Below, one piece after another: positions 1 to 5,608 of a stretch of 5,941 bases of DNA. A model generated the notes under the pieces. That model was not told the DNA's origin. It did not search any database and saw only the letters and a program-made list of their open reading frames with translations. Origin of the DNA: Bacteroidales bacterium. Its GTDB lineage: Bacteria; Bacteroidota; Bacteroidia; Bacteroidales; VadinHA17. A program made the position numbers and the translations under genes. The stretch covers positions 1 to 5,941 of the forward strand of contig DAIDJT010000166.1 of assembly GCA_027451265.1 (NCBI GenBank). Reading direction: 5' to 3'. Every line of letters begins with the position of its first letter. Position 1 is the stretch's first letter.

Positions 1-81
1 CAGAAAATGCCCGAATTCATGGACAATTACGAGGATTGAAAGAGAGAGCAGCAGCTGCAGTATTTTAATAAGGACGGTCAT
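1..81 (-). CDS. rseP: RseP-like site-2 intramembrane zinc metalloprotease, N-terminal fragment (cut by window edge)
   Basis: The reverse strand reads 27 uninterrupted codons from an ATG at 81-79 to the window edge, giving MTVLIKILQLLLSLSILVIV followed by HEFGHFL. Residues 4-20 form a hydrophobic first transmembrane helix, and residues 21-25 (HEFGH) are the HExxH zinc site in the position typical of RseP/YaeL and SpoIVFB-type site-2 proteases. In that family the two His bind zinc and the Glu activates water for cleavage of membrane-embedded substrates such as anti-sigma factors. The ATG overlaps the dxr stop codon as ATGA, which indicates translational coupling, and dxr followed by rseP is a common bacterial gene order. 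The PDZ domain and the second catalytic motif lie outside the window. Identity as rseP is inferred from the motif plus its neighbour; the exact substrate cannot be told. Confidence 0.88.
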   Translation of the reverse strand, partial: MTVLIKILQLLLSLSILVIVHEFGHFL

Positions 82-1244
82 TTTTTCTGAACTTTGTTAA
101 TGTATTCGTTTGCAATTTCCCGGCTTCTCTGGTCGGTGACAGCATAAACATCCAGCAATGCTTCGCCGTTAAACTCTGTTTTTCCGAGTACGTGTTCAAC
201 GGTACCGGCTATGTCATTGAATCCGATCTTTTCGCGGAGGAATGCTGCCACTGCCGCTTCGTTTGCGGCGTTGAGGGCGCACGGCATGTTTCCGCCGGCT
301 TTGAGGGCCATGCGTGCCAGGGCCAGGCATCTGAACCGCAGGGTGTCAGGTTCCCCGAAGGTGAGGGCGCCGAGATCAGCAAGATCGGGACGTGGAAGAT
401 CCGTTACAACCCTTTCGGGATATGTAAGTGCATAGATGATCGGCAGCCTCATGTCAGGCACCCCAAGCTGCGCCTTGACGGACCCGTCAGTGAACTGCAC
501 CATGGAGTGGATTATTGACTGCGGGTGTATCAGGACATCAATTTTGTCAGCAGGTGTGCCGAAAAGCCAGTGAGCTTCGATAACCTCGAGACCCTTGTTC
601 ATCAGTGTAGCCGAATCAATTGTAATCTTGCTACCCATCGTCCAGTTGGGATGACGCAACGCCTCCAGCGGGGTGACTTTTGCCAGCCGTTCTGCAGGGG
701 TGTCACGGAAGGGGCCTCCGGAAGCGGTCAGGATAATTCTTTCGACTGAAGATCCCGGTTCGCCGTTAAGGCATTGCATGATTGCAGAATGTTCCGAATC
801 AACGGGAAGAAGCCTGGTGCCTGTCATGGCAGCTGCGCGGGTGATCATCTCGCCGGCAACGACAAGTGTCTCCTTATTTGCCAGGGCCACCTCCCTCCCT
901 GCCATGACAGCAGCAGTGGTAGGACGCAGTCCGGCAAAACCCACCATGGCGGCAACCACTGTATCAATACCGTCGGATGATGCTACATCCTCAACGGCTT
1001 TCTGTCCTGCCATCACCTCGATGCCAAGACCGGAAAGCCCATCCTTCACAACCTGGTAGAATGCCTCATTGCCTATGACAACCTTTGCCGGACGGCAGAG
1101 CCGTGCCTGTGCCATAAGCAGTTCGGCATTGCTTCCTGCGGTGAGAACCGAAACGGTGAACAGGTCAGGGTAACGAGCCACAATACCAAGGGCCTGTGTG
1201 CCAATTGATCCCGTAGAGCCAATGATTGCCAGTCGTTTATGCAT
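78..1244 (-). CDS. dxr: 1-deoxy-D-xylulose 5-phosphate reductoisomerase (DXR/IspC)
   Basis: This cytoplasmic enzyme converts 1-deoxy-D-xylulose 5-phosphate to 2-C-methyl-D-erythritol 4-phosphate with NADPH and a divalent metal, the first committed step of the MEP isoprenoid pathway and the target of fosmidomycin. The protein has 388 residues, close to the E. coli enzyme (398), and looks complete. Visible signatures are the NADPH-binding loop GSTGSIG (9-15), LANKETLV (121-128), metal ligands D149 and E151 in VDSEHSAI, and the third metal ligand E220 in MNKGLE. Also present are the substrate loop ASGGPF (174-179), the flexible lid with HPNWTMGSK (198-206), and NAANEA (325-330) in the C-terminal helical domain. 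The ATG at 1244 sits directly before the Rossmann strand, as is usual. It begins 14 bases after the peptidase stop codon and ends in an ATGA overlap with rseP, so it is most likely co-transcribed with both. No key residue is missing. Confidence 0.98.
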   Translation of the reverse strand: MHKRLAIIGSTGSIGTQALGIVARYPDLFTVSVLTAGSNAELLMAQARLCRPAKVVIGNEAFYQVVKDGLSGLGIEVMAGQKAVEDVASSDGIDTVVAAMVGFAGLRPTTAAVMAGREVALANKETLVVAGEMITRAAAMTGTRLLPVDSEHSAIMQCLNGEPGSSVERIILTASGGPFRDTPAERLAKVTPLEALRHPNWTMGSKITIDSATLMNKGLEVIEAHWLFGTPADKIDVLIHPQSIIHSMVQFTDGSVKAQLGVPDMRLPIIYALTYPERVVTDLPRPDLADLGALTFGEPDTLRFRCLALARMALKAGGNMPCALNAANEAAVAAFLREKIGFNDIAGTVEHVLGKTEFNGEALLDVYAVTDQRSREIANEYINKVQKK

Positions 1245-1258
1245 ATGTGGCTTGCCTG

Positions 1259-2137
1259 TCAGAAATATACGTATTGCGCAGGGTCAAGGGCCTCCCCGTT
1301 GAACCATAGCTCAAAGTGAAGATGCGGCCCTGAAGTGTAGAGCTCTCCTGAATCACCCACGATTGAGACGGGCTCCCCTGCCCTGACCCTGTCACCCATC
1401 TCCTTGAGAAGCCTCTCGTTGTGCTTGTACACTGACACCAGGTTGTTGGCATGCTGTATCATGATTACAAAACCGGTTTCCATTGTCCAGCCGGTCATTA
1501 TCACAGTGCCGTCAAGGGTGGATGAAACAACCGCCTTGGGCTGGGTGACAATGTCGGTGGCATAATGGCGTGTACGCGGGTCAAAGTTGCTTGAGATGAT
1601 TCCCTTGGCAGGCGGGAAAAAGTGTATGTTGGCAAGACTGCTGGCCTGGGCCGCAGATGTAACGCCCGGCGCCATGGCTGCTGCTGAGAGGCTGTATTTG
1701 TCTTCCTGCTCCACGCGTGCCCTGAACAATGAATCTTCAGATGATTTCCTGAAAACAATGTTGCTGTAGTCACGTGTACTGTCACGCAGCGCCACTGAAC
1801 TGGCAGGCTGCCTGCCCGAGATGACATCATTCAGGTCACTGAAATACTTGTCCCTGATTTCAATTTCATGTTCGAGTGAGTCAAGCATAATTGCATTCAT
1901 CAGGATGTTACGCCTCATCTCCACGTCTGGGTAGCCCGGGATGAACTCCCTCAGGTTTGTAAATGCGATGAGAGAGGTGTTAAGGGCCAGTGTCACCACA
2001 AGGAGGAGGGCCGCCGCCAGCAATGCGTTGGCTTTTGACAGTCGTATGCGCCACAGTTCCTCAAATGTGGTATCATTGAATATTGCAAACCGGAACCTGT
2101 CGGTCCACTTTCCTTTCCTTTTTTCGTTCTTTGCCAT
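1259..2137 (-). CDS. Membrane-anchored M23 (LytM-type) metallopeptidase, probable peptidoglycan endopeptidase
   Basis: A 292-residue protein with three parts. Residues 1-36 are a basic cytoplasmic tail. Residues 37-59 form one hydrophobic membrane segment with no signal-peptidase site, so the rest should be anchored in the periplasm. A helical linker (about 71-104) leads to a C-terminal M23 domain (about 180-285). By alignment with LytM the zinc ligands are H191 and D195 (HYATD) and H274 of the HLH motif, and the catalytic His are H239 (VYKHN) and H272. The active site is therefore complete, unlike in degenerate EnvC/NlpD activators. The family cleaves peptide cross-bridges in peptidoglycan; the exact bond is unknown here. 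The reading frame extends upstream only to a TTG at 2170, which would lie before the predicted transcription start, so the ATG at 2137 is preferred. It leads an operon with dxr and rseP. From memory, an M23 gene beside dxr-rseP also occurs in other Bacteroidales. Confidence 0.92.
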   Translation of the reverse strand: MAKNEKRKGKWTDRFRFAIFNDTTFEELWRIRLSKANALLAAALLLVVTLALNTSLIAFTNLREFIPGYPDVEMRRNILMNAIMLDSLEHEIEIRDKYFSDLNDVISGRQPASSVALRDSTRDYSNIVFRKSSEDSLFRARVEQEDKYSLSAAAMAPGVTSAAQASSLANIHFFPPAKGIISSNFDPRTRHYATDIVTQPKAVVSSTLDGTVIMTGWTMETGFVIMIQHANNLVSVYKHNERLLKEMGDRVRAGEPVSIVGDSGELYTSGPHLHFELWFNGEALDPAQYVYF

Positions 2138-2158
2138 CTTATGGTATGACAGAAGGCA

Positions 2159-2191
2159 CAAAGATAACAATGATGTTGGAAACTAGGCAAG
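2159..2191 (-). promoter_or_regulatory. Bacteroidota-type promoter for the M23-dxr-rseP operon
   Basis: On the minus strand TATCTTTG (2166 down to 2159) matches the Bacteroidota -7 consensus TAnnTTTG exactly. A CTTG (2191-2188), one base off the -33 element TTTG, lies 21 bases upstream, within the spacing usual for this phylum's primary sigma factor. Transcription should start about 5-8 bases downstream, near 2152, leaving a leader of roughly 15 bases before the ATG at 2137. This placement rules out the upstream TTG at 2170 as initiator. It is a motif-based prediction. Confidence 0.68.
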
Positions 2192-2250
2192 AGGCAGCAG
2201 CCATTTAGACCGCAGATTGAGTTATGGCGTGCCGAAATCCCGCACACCTC

Positions 2251-2288
2251 AAGACCGCAAGACTGCAAGACCGCAAGACCGCAAGACC
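2251..2288. repeat. Tandem octamer repeat, unit AAGACCGC, 4.75 copies
   Basis: Five successive units start at 2251, 2259, 2267, 2275 and 2283. The second carries a single C-to-T change at 2264 and the last is cut to six bases. A lone related copy (AGACCGCA, 2207-2214) lies about 40 bases away. The array is in the non-coding spacer between the GGT-like gene and the M23 gene, about 60 bases upstream of the predicted operon promoter. A period of eight is not a multiple of three, and nothing suggests it is translated. It is a simple-sequence tract that could vary in copy number; no function can be assigned. Confidence 0.9.
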
Positions 2289-2304
2289 AGGGGCAAGCGT
2301 AAAG

Positions 2305-2325
2305 AAATGACCCGGTGGGTCATTT
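2305..2325 (-). terminator. Hairpin, candidate transcription terminator of the GGT-like gene
   Basis: AAATGACCC (2305-2313) and GGGTCATTT (2317-2325) form a perfect 9-base-pair stem with a three-base loop. It lies about 50 bases beyond the stop codon of the leftward GGT-like gene. On the minus strand the stem is followed by CTTTACG, so there is only a short, broken U-tract; the A/T base of the stem itself supplies further U residues. Termination is plausible but not classical. The same hairpin would also form in a rightward transcript. An alternative is a dispersed palindromic repeat. Confidence 0.5.
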
Positions 2326-2337
2326 TAGCGCAGTAGC

Positions 2338-2352
2338 CAGCCTGCAGGGCTG
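2338..2352. other. Short hairpin in the 3' region of the GGT-like gene
   Basis: CAGCC (2338-2342) pairs with GGCTG (2348-2352) around a five-base loop, and the centre contains the palindrome CCTGCAGG (2341-2348). It stands between the GGT-like stop codon and the longer hairpin at 2305-2325. It may help protect or end that transcript, but five base pairs is weak and could be chance. The remaining spacer sequence between 2138 and 2377 shows no open reading frame worth calling. Confidence 0.3.
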
Positions 2353-2377
2353 ACTTAACTGACCTTCAGGCCTGTTT

Positions 2378-4243
2378 CTACCATCCTATGCCATAGTCCT
2401 CACCGTGATTGCTTGATCCGCCCCAGAAAGTGCCATGTGCCCGGTCAAAACCGATGGCGTTTACCGGCCCGGAAGTTCTCTCCTGGAATGAGAGCCTGTA
2501 GCCCATTGATGACAGCTCCTTCCTCACCCATGGAGGAATGCTGTTGTTCAGCACAAGCCCTCCCGCGTCCTTTTCATGCCCGCCGAAGCTGGAATACATC
2601 TGCAGTGTTTTAAATGACGGAGCCTCACAGGCCTCCTGTATTGTCATGCCAAACTCCACCACATTCAGGAAGAACTGCAACAGCAGCTGATCCTGCTCAT
2701 CGCCACCCTGTTTTGCAAAGGACAGGAATGGTCTGCCATCCTTCATCGCCAGCGTGGGAGTCAGGGTCACGCGCGGTCTCTTGCCGGGCTCCACAACATT
2801 GAAAGGATTCTCCTTTTCATCAAGGACGAAACTCTGCATCCGCTGGCTCATTCCCACACCGGTATTGCCGGCGATGCATGCAGGCACCCATCCTCCGCTG
2901 GGAGTGATTGAGACAACCCATCCCTCCTCATCTGCAGCCTCGACGGAAGTAGTCCCCGACTGAAATGTCCTCAGGAAACTTTCATACTTCTCCGGGTCAT
3001 CGGAAGGAAATATGTTTCGGGCATCTGCCTGCCATGAACCGAGCAATGTGCCAAAGGGATTTACCTTTCCTTCAAAGGGATATGGGTCGCCAGGCCTCAC
3101 AGCCGGATCATTGCGGTCAGGATTGATAAGCCTGCTGCGCTCCCTTGCATAGTCTTTGGAAAGCAGCCCTTTCATCGGCTCCTCGGGCGGGAAGGCCGGG
3201 TCACCGTAATAAAAGTCCCTGTCGGCAAAAGCCAGGTTCATTGCCTGGTAGAGAGTGTGGATATACTTCGTCGAGTTATATCCCAGCTCCTTCAGGTTGA
3301 AGTTCTCAAGGATGTTGAGGGTCTGAAGCATCACCGGGCCCTGGGTCCATTGCTGAAGCTTGTATACCTCAATGCCCTTGTACATGGTCATGAGCGGCTC
3401 TTCAATCTTAACCTGCCATTTGGCAAGATCTTCAGCAGTTATCAGTCCGCCCTGCTCCTGGCATCCGCGGGCAAATTCCGCACCGATGTCGCCTCTGTAA
3501 AAACGGTCATATGCAGCATAGATGGCATCGCGACGCGATTTCTTCTTTTTAAGTGCCTGCTGTTCGGCCTCCACCAGCCTGGTCAGTGTAGACAGCAGGT
3601 CGCTCTGAACGAATACTTCACCGGCTGAAGGAGCCTCACGTTCTTCCCCGGCATGGGGGAGAAACACCTTCGCGGAGTAGGGCCATTCCTTTATCCTGTT
3701 TTTTGCCCTTTCTATGGAGTTGGCTGTCTGCGCCTCAATCGGATAACCTGCCGCCATCTCCATTGCCGGGGCAAGAACCTCCTTCAGGCTCATCGTGCCG
3801 TACTCGGCCAGCATTACCATCAGCCCCCCCGGTGTGCCGGGGGTGACAGCAGCCAGCGGCCCGTATTCGGGCGGGTACCTGTACCCTTTCGACTTGTAAA
3901 ATTCGGCCGTGGCGCCCGTAGGTGCCACCCCAAGGGCATTGATGGCTATGACCTTCCCTGTCTTCGGGTTATAGATCAGCGCCTGGGTCTCACCACCCCA
4001 GCTAAGCACGTCCCACATGGTACAGGTAGCTGCCAGCATCGCGCATGCGGCATCAACGGCATTGCCTCCACGGTCAAAAATCATTGCCCCGGCGGTGGCT
4101 GCCAGGGGCTTGCCTGTAATGGCCATCCAGTGCCTGCCGTGCAGCGGCGGCTTCTGGGTTGTAACCGGTAAATTATTGAATACCTGTGCATCTGCCAGAA
4201 AGGGAACACACAGGAGAAGTGCTGTGAAAATTGTCTTGTCCAT
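2378..4243 (-). CDS. Secreted gamma-glutamyltransferase-like Ntn hydrolase with an altered substrate pocket
   Basis: A 621-residue protein of the GGT family (COG0405), slightly longer than E. coli GGT (580). Residues 1-20 form a signal peptide with likely cleavage after ADA (17-19) or Q20 and no lipobox, so it should be periplasmic. Family marks include GGNAVDAACAM (59-69), TPGTPGG (134-140), GGLITAEDLAKW (265-276) and HTLYQAMNLAFADRDFYYGD (329-348). GGT proteins self-cleave before a Thr that becomes the nucleophile; here it is T431 in GTTSVEAAD, which would give a large subunit of about 410 residues and a small one of 191. The oxyanion Gly-Gly is G513-G514. The residues that bind glutamate in E. 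coli GGT are replaced (R114 to L104, N411 to G451, Q430 to R468, D433 to S471, S462/S463 to V492/T493). A gamma-glutamyl substrate is therefore doubtful; an amidase, acylase or peptide-processing role is equally possible. It stands alone, divergent from the TerC gene and 240 bases from the M23 gene. No convincing -7 box precedes its start. Confidence 0.9.
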   Translation of the reverse strand: MDKTIFTALLLCVPFLADAQVFNNLPVTTQKPPLHGRHWMAITGKPLAATAGAMIFDRGGNAVDAACAMLAATCTMWDVLSWGGETQALIYNPKTGKVIAINALGVAPTGATAEFYKSKGYRYPPEYGPLAAVTPGTPGGLMVMLAEYGTMSLKEVLAPAMEMAAGYPIEAQTANSIERAKNRIKEWPYSAKVFLPHAGEEREAPSAGEVFVQSDLLSTLTRLVEAEQQALKKKKSRRDAIYAAYDRFYRGDIGAEFARGCQEQGGLITAEDLAKWQVKIEEPLMTMYKGIEVYKLQQWTQGPVMLQTLNILENFNLKELGYNSTKYIHTLYQAMNLAFADRDFYYGDPAFPPEEPMKGLLSKDYARERSRLINPDRNDPAVRPGDPYPFEGKVNPFGTLLGSWQADARNIFPSDDPEKYESFLRTFQSGTTSVEAADEEGWVVSITPSGGWVPACIAGNTGVGMSQRMQSFVLDEKENPFNVVEPGKRPRVTLTPTLAMKDGRPFLSFAKQGGDEQDQLLLQFFLNVVEFGMTIQEACEAPSFKTLQMYSSFGGHEKDAGGLVLNNSIPPWVRKELSSMGYRLSFQERTSGPVNAIGFDRAHGTFWGGSSNHGEDYGIGW

Positions 4244-4273
4244 ATCAGAGAATCATTTCAAATTGCGGGTACT

Positions 4274-4320
4274 GTTCGCGAAGGCAAGTTCGCAAATTAT
4301 CACAATGTAGTGTGAAATTT
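4274..4320. promoter_or_regulatory. Repeats in the divergent GGT-like/TerC intergenic region
   Basis: Two near-identical nonamers, GTTCGCGAA (4274-4282) and GTTCGCAAA (4288-4296), repeat in direct orientation with start points 14 bases apart. Next to them AAATTATCACA (4294-4304) and TGTGAAATTT (4311-4320) form an inverted repeat, ten pairs with one bulged base around a six-base centre. They lie 30-77 bases upstream of the GGT-like ATG, inside its probable leader or promoter. They could be regulator sites or an RNA hairpin. The outward half-site order TCACA then TGTGA is the reverse of a CRP site, so no regulator is named. Confidence 0.35.
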
Positions 4321-4333
4321 ACCACTCTAATCA

Positions 4334-4348
4334 TGACAAATGTTGTCA
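4334..4348. promoter_or_regulatory. Inverted repeat, candidate operator upstream of the TerC gene
   Basis: TGACAA (4334-4339) and TTGTCA (4343-4348) form a perfect six-base inverted repeat around ATG. It lies 21-35 bases upstream of the TACTTTTG box, where the -33 element of this promoter should fall. A protein bound here would be placed to block or help RNA polymerase. The arms are short, and no known regulator is recognised from them. Confidence 0.4.
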
Positions 4349-4368
4349 GATTTCATCAACATGCAGGC

Positions 4369-4376
4369 TACTTTTG
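4369..4376 (+). promoter_or_regulatory. Bacteroidota -7 promoter element for the TerC gene
   Basis: TACTTTTG matches TAnnTTTG exactly and lies 20 bases before the ATG at 4397, the same arrangement as the box before the M23 gene. The -33 element is poor: the nearest candidate, TGTTG (4341-4345), is 23 bases away, slightly too far. The predicted transcription start near 4382 gives a leader of about 15 bases and places the in-frame ATGs at 4340 and 4361 upstream of the transcript. Confidence 0.6.
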
Positions 4377-4396
4377 CCGCTTATTATAAAATAACT

Positions 4397-5461
4397 ATGA
4401 ACCCAAGACTATATTACTGGTTTGCCTTCGTCCTTATCTTCATTATTGGTTTTTACGTTGATATGCGCGCCGCAAAACACAGGCACAAGGAGGAAAGCGT
4501 TGCCACAGCACTCAAATGGACCGGTTTCTGGATCTGTGTGGCATTCCTTTTCGGACTGGCCATAGCACTGTTCTATCCGCAGAATGAGGGCAGCGCCATA
4601 AGCACAAAGAGCATGATGGGCATGAAATTCTACTCTGCCTACCTGACCGAGTATATGCTCTCAATTGACAACCTCTTCGTCTTCATTATGATATTTGCAA
4701 TGATGAAGGTACCGGGAGAAATACAACCTATCCTGCTGAAGTACGGGATATTGCTTTCAATATTCTTCAGGACCCTTTTCATACTCGTCGGAATGGGACT
4801 TATAAACCGGTTCGAATGGCTGATCTACCTGTTCGGCGCCTTCCTGATCTATATGACATTCAAGATGATGAAGAGCGGCGACGAGGAGGAAACGATTGAT
4901 CCTGAGAAAAATACGCTGATCCGTGCGGCCAAGAAAATATTCACGGTGGATGTGAACAACAAGGATCCAAAGTTTCATTCCCGGATCAACGGCAAGTTCG
5001 CCATCACCCCCTTTGCCCTGACCTTCCTTCTTATCGGCTCAACCGATGTTATGTTTGCCGTTGACTCAGTTCCGGCAGTCATCGGAGTTATCCGGGAGGG
5101 AAACGAGGCATTGACTCTCTATGAGAGCAATTTCCTGGCAATCTCTTCAAACACCTTTGCCCTGATGGGTCTTATCTCACTGTTCTTTGCCCTCAAGGGA
5201 ATCATGAAACTATTCAGACACCTGAAGACCGGCATCTGTTTCATTCTCTTCTTTGTAGGTGCAAAAATGCTTCTCAGCGGCATCGAGTCAGTAAGCATGT
5301 TTTTTGCAAAACACTCATGGGTATCACTGACAGTGATCGTTGCAACACTTGCCATTTCAATTCTTTATTCTGTCCTGGAGAGCAAGCTGATTGCAAGACG
5401 TCAGGCAAGCCTTTCAGTGAATTATGAAGTTCCGGAAACAGGGAACACTGACAAGGAATAA
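4397..5461 (+). CDS. TerC-family integral membrane protein, probable metal-ion (manganese) exporter
   Basis: A 354-residue inner-membrane protein of the TerC family (COG0861, PF03741), with about nine hydrophobic segments near 5-21, 42-61, 79-103, 112-136, 139-158, 201-232, 246-266, 279-294 and 308-327. The two family signatures are intact: SIDNLFVF (89-96, with D91 and N92) and STDVMFAVDSVPAVI (215-229, with D217 and D223). These membrane acidic residues are the likely ion-binding sites. A charged loop (about 159-200) separates the two halves. Characterised relatives (Alx/MeeF) export Mn2+; other family members lie in tellurite-resistance clusters, but no ter genes are present here. In-frame ATGs at 4340 and 4361 would add 19 or 12 residues, but they precede the predicted transcription start and add nothing resembling the family N-terminus. 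The start at 4397 follows an A/T-rich stretch and leads straight into the first membrane helix. The gene is probably monocistronic. Confidence 0.92.
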   Translation: MNPRLYYWFAFVLIFIIGFYVDMRAAKHRHKEESVATALKWTGFWICVAFLFGLAIALFYPQNEGSAISTKSMMGMKFYSAYLTEYMLSIDNLFVFIMIFAMMKVPGEIQPILLKYGILLSIFFRTLFILVGMGLINRFEWLIYLFGAFLIYMTFKMMKSGDEEETIDPEKNTLIRAAKKIFTVDVNNKDPKFHSRINGKFAITPFALTFLLIGSTDVMFAVDSVPAVIGVIREGNEALTLYESNFLAISSNTFALMGLISLFFALKGIMKLFRHLKTGICFILFFVGAKMLLSGIESVSMFFAKHSWVSLTVIVATLAISILYSVLESKLIARRQASLSVNYEVPETGNTDKE

Positions 5462-5472
5462 ACTGATACCGG

Positions 5473-5511
5473 CCCGCATTATATCATGCGGGAGAAAAGA
5501 GAGCGTTTTTT
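5473..5511 (+). terminator. Probable terminator of the TerC gene
   Basis: CCCGCAT (5473-5479) and ATGCGGG (5486-5492) form a perfect 7-base-pair GC-rich stem with a six-base loop, starting 12 bases after the TerC stop codon. A purine-rich stretch of 13 bases separates it from a run of six T (5506-5511). The gap makes it an imperfect intrinsic terminator, but its position immediately after the gene supports an end of transcription here. Confidence 0.6.
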
Positions 5512-5523
5512 CATGGCGCCATG
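5512..5523. repeat. 12-base perfect palindrome CATGGCGCCATG
   Basis: This is a perfect palindrome directly after the T-run of the TerC terminator and 86 bases before the methyltransferase start. It could be a regulator site for the methyltransferase gene or chance. The rest of the 147-base spacer has only one-mismatch -7 boxes (TATATTTA at 5546-5553 and TACATCTG at 5567-5574), so the downstream promoter is unresolved. Confidence 0.35.
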
Positions 5524-5608
5524 CCTGATCATCAAAGGATTCAGGTATATTTAAACAAATTTCGGGTACATCTGTTGATGAGGCGGACACCAAAGCGAGA
5601 GATTATCC

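Noticed and set aside
192..1059. Several rightward open frames of 68-128 codons opposite dxr
   Set aside because: dxr is complete with all catalytic motifs on the minus strand; the antisense frames show no motifs or promoters.
3826..3843. Strong hairpin CCCCCGG-TGTG-CCGGGGG and a run of seven C inside the GGT-like gene
   Set aside because: It encodes the conserved PGTPGG motif; Pro and Gly codons naturally produce this self-complementarity. The frame is intact, and phase variation is not indicated by one seven-base run.
3653..4310. Rightward open frames of 172 and 97 codons antisense to the GGT-like gene
   Set aside because: They lie opposite a strongly supported coding sequence, overlap each other in different frames, and their translations (Cys, His, Gly and Arg rich) resemble no protein family. 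They are shadows of GC-biased codons.
4300..4315. TCACA-N6-TGTGA as a CRP/FNR-type site
   Set aside because: CRP-type sites have TGTGA first and TCACA second. This site has the opposite order on both strands.
4340..4396. Upstream ATG codons at 4340 and 4361 as TerC starts
   Set aside because: They precede the predicted transcription start set by TACTTTTG at 4369-4376, and the extra residues do not resemble the TerC N-terminus.
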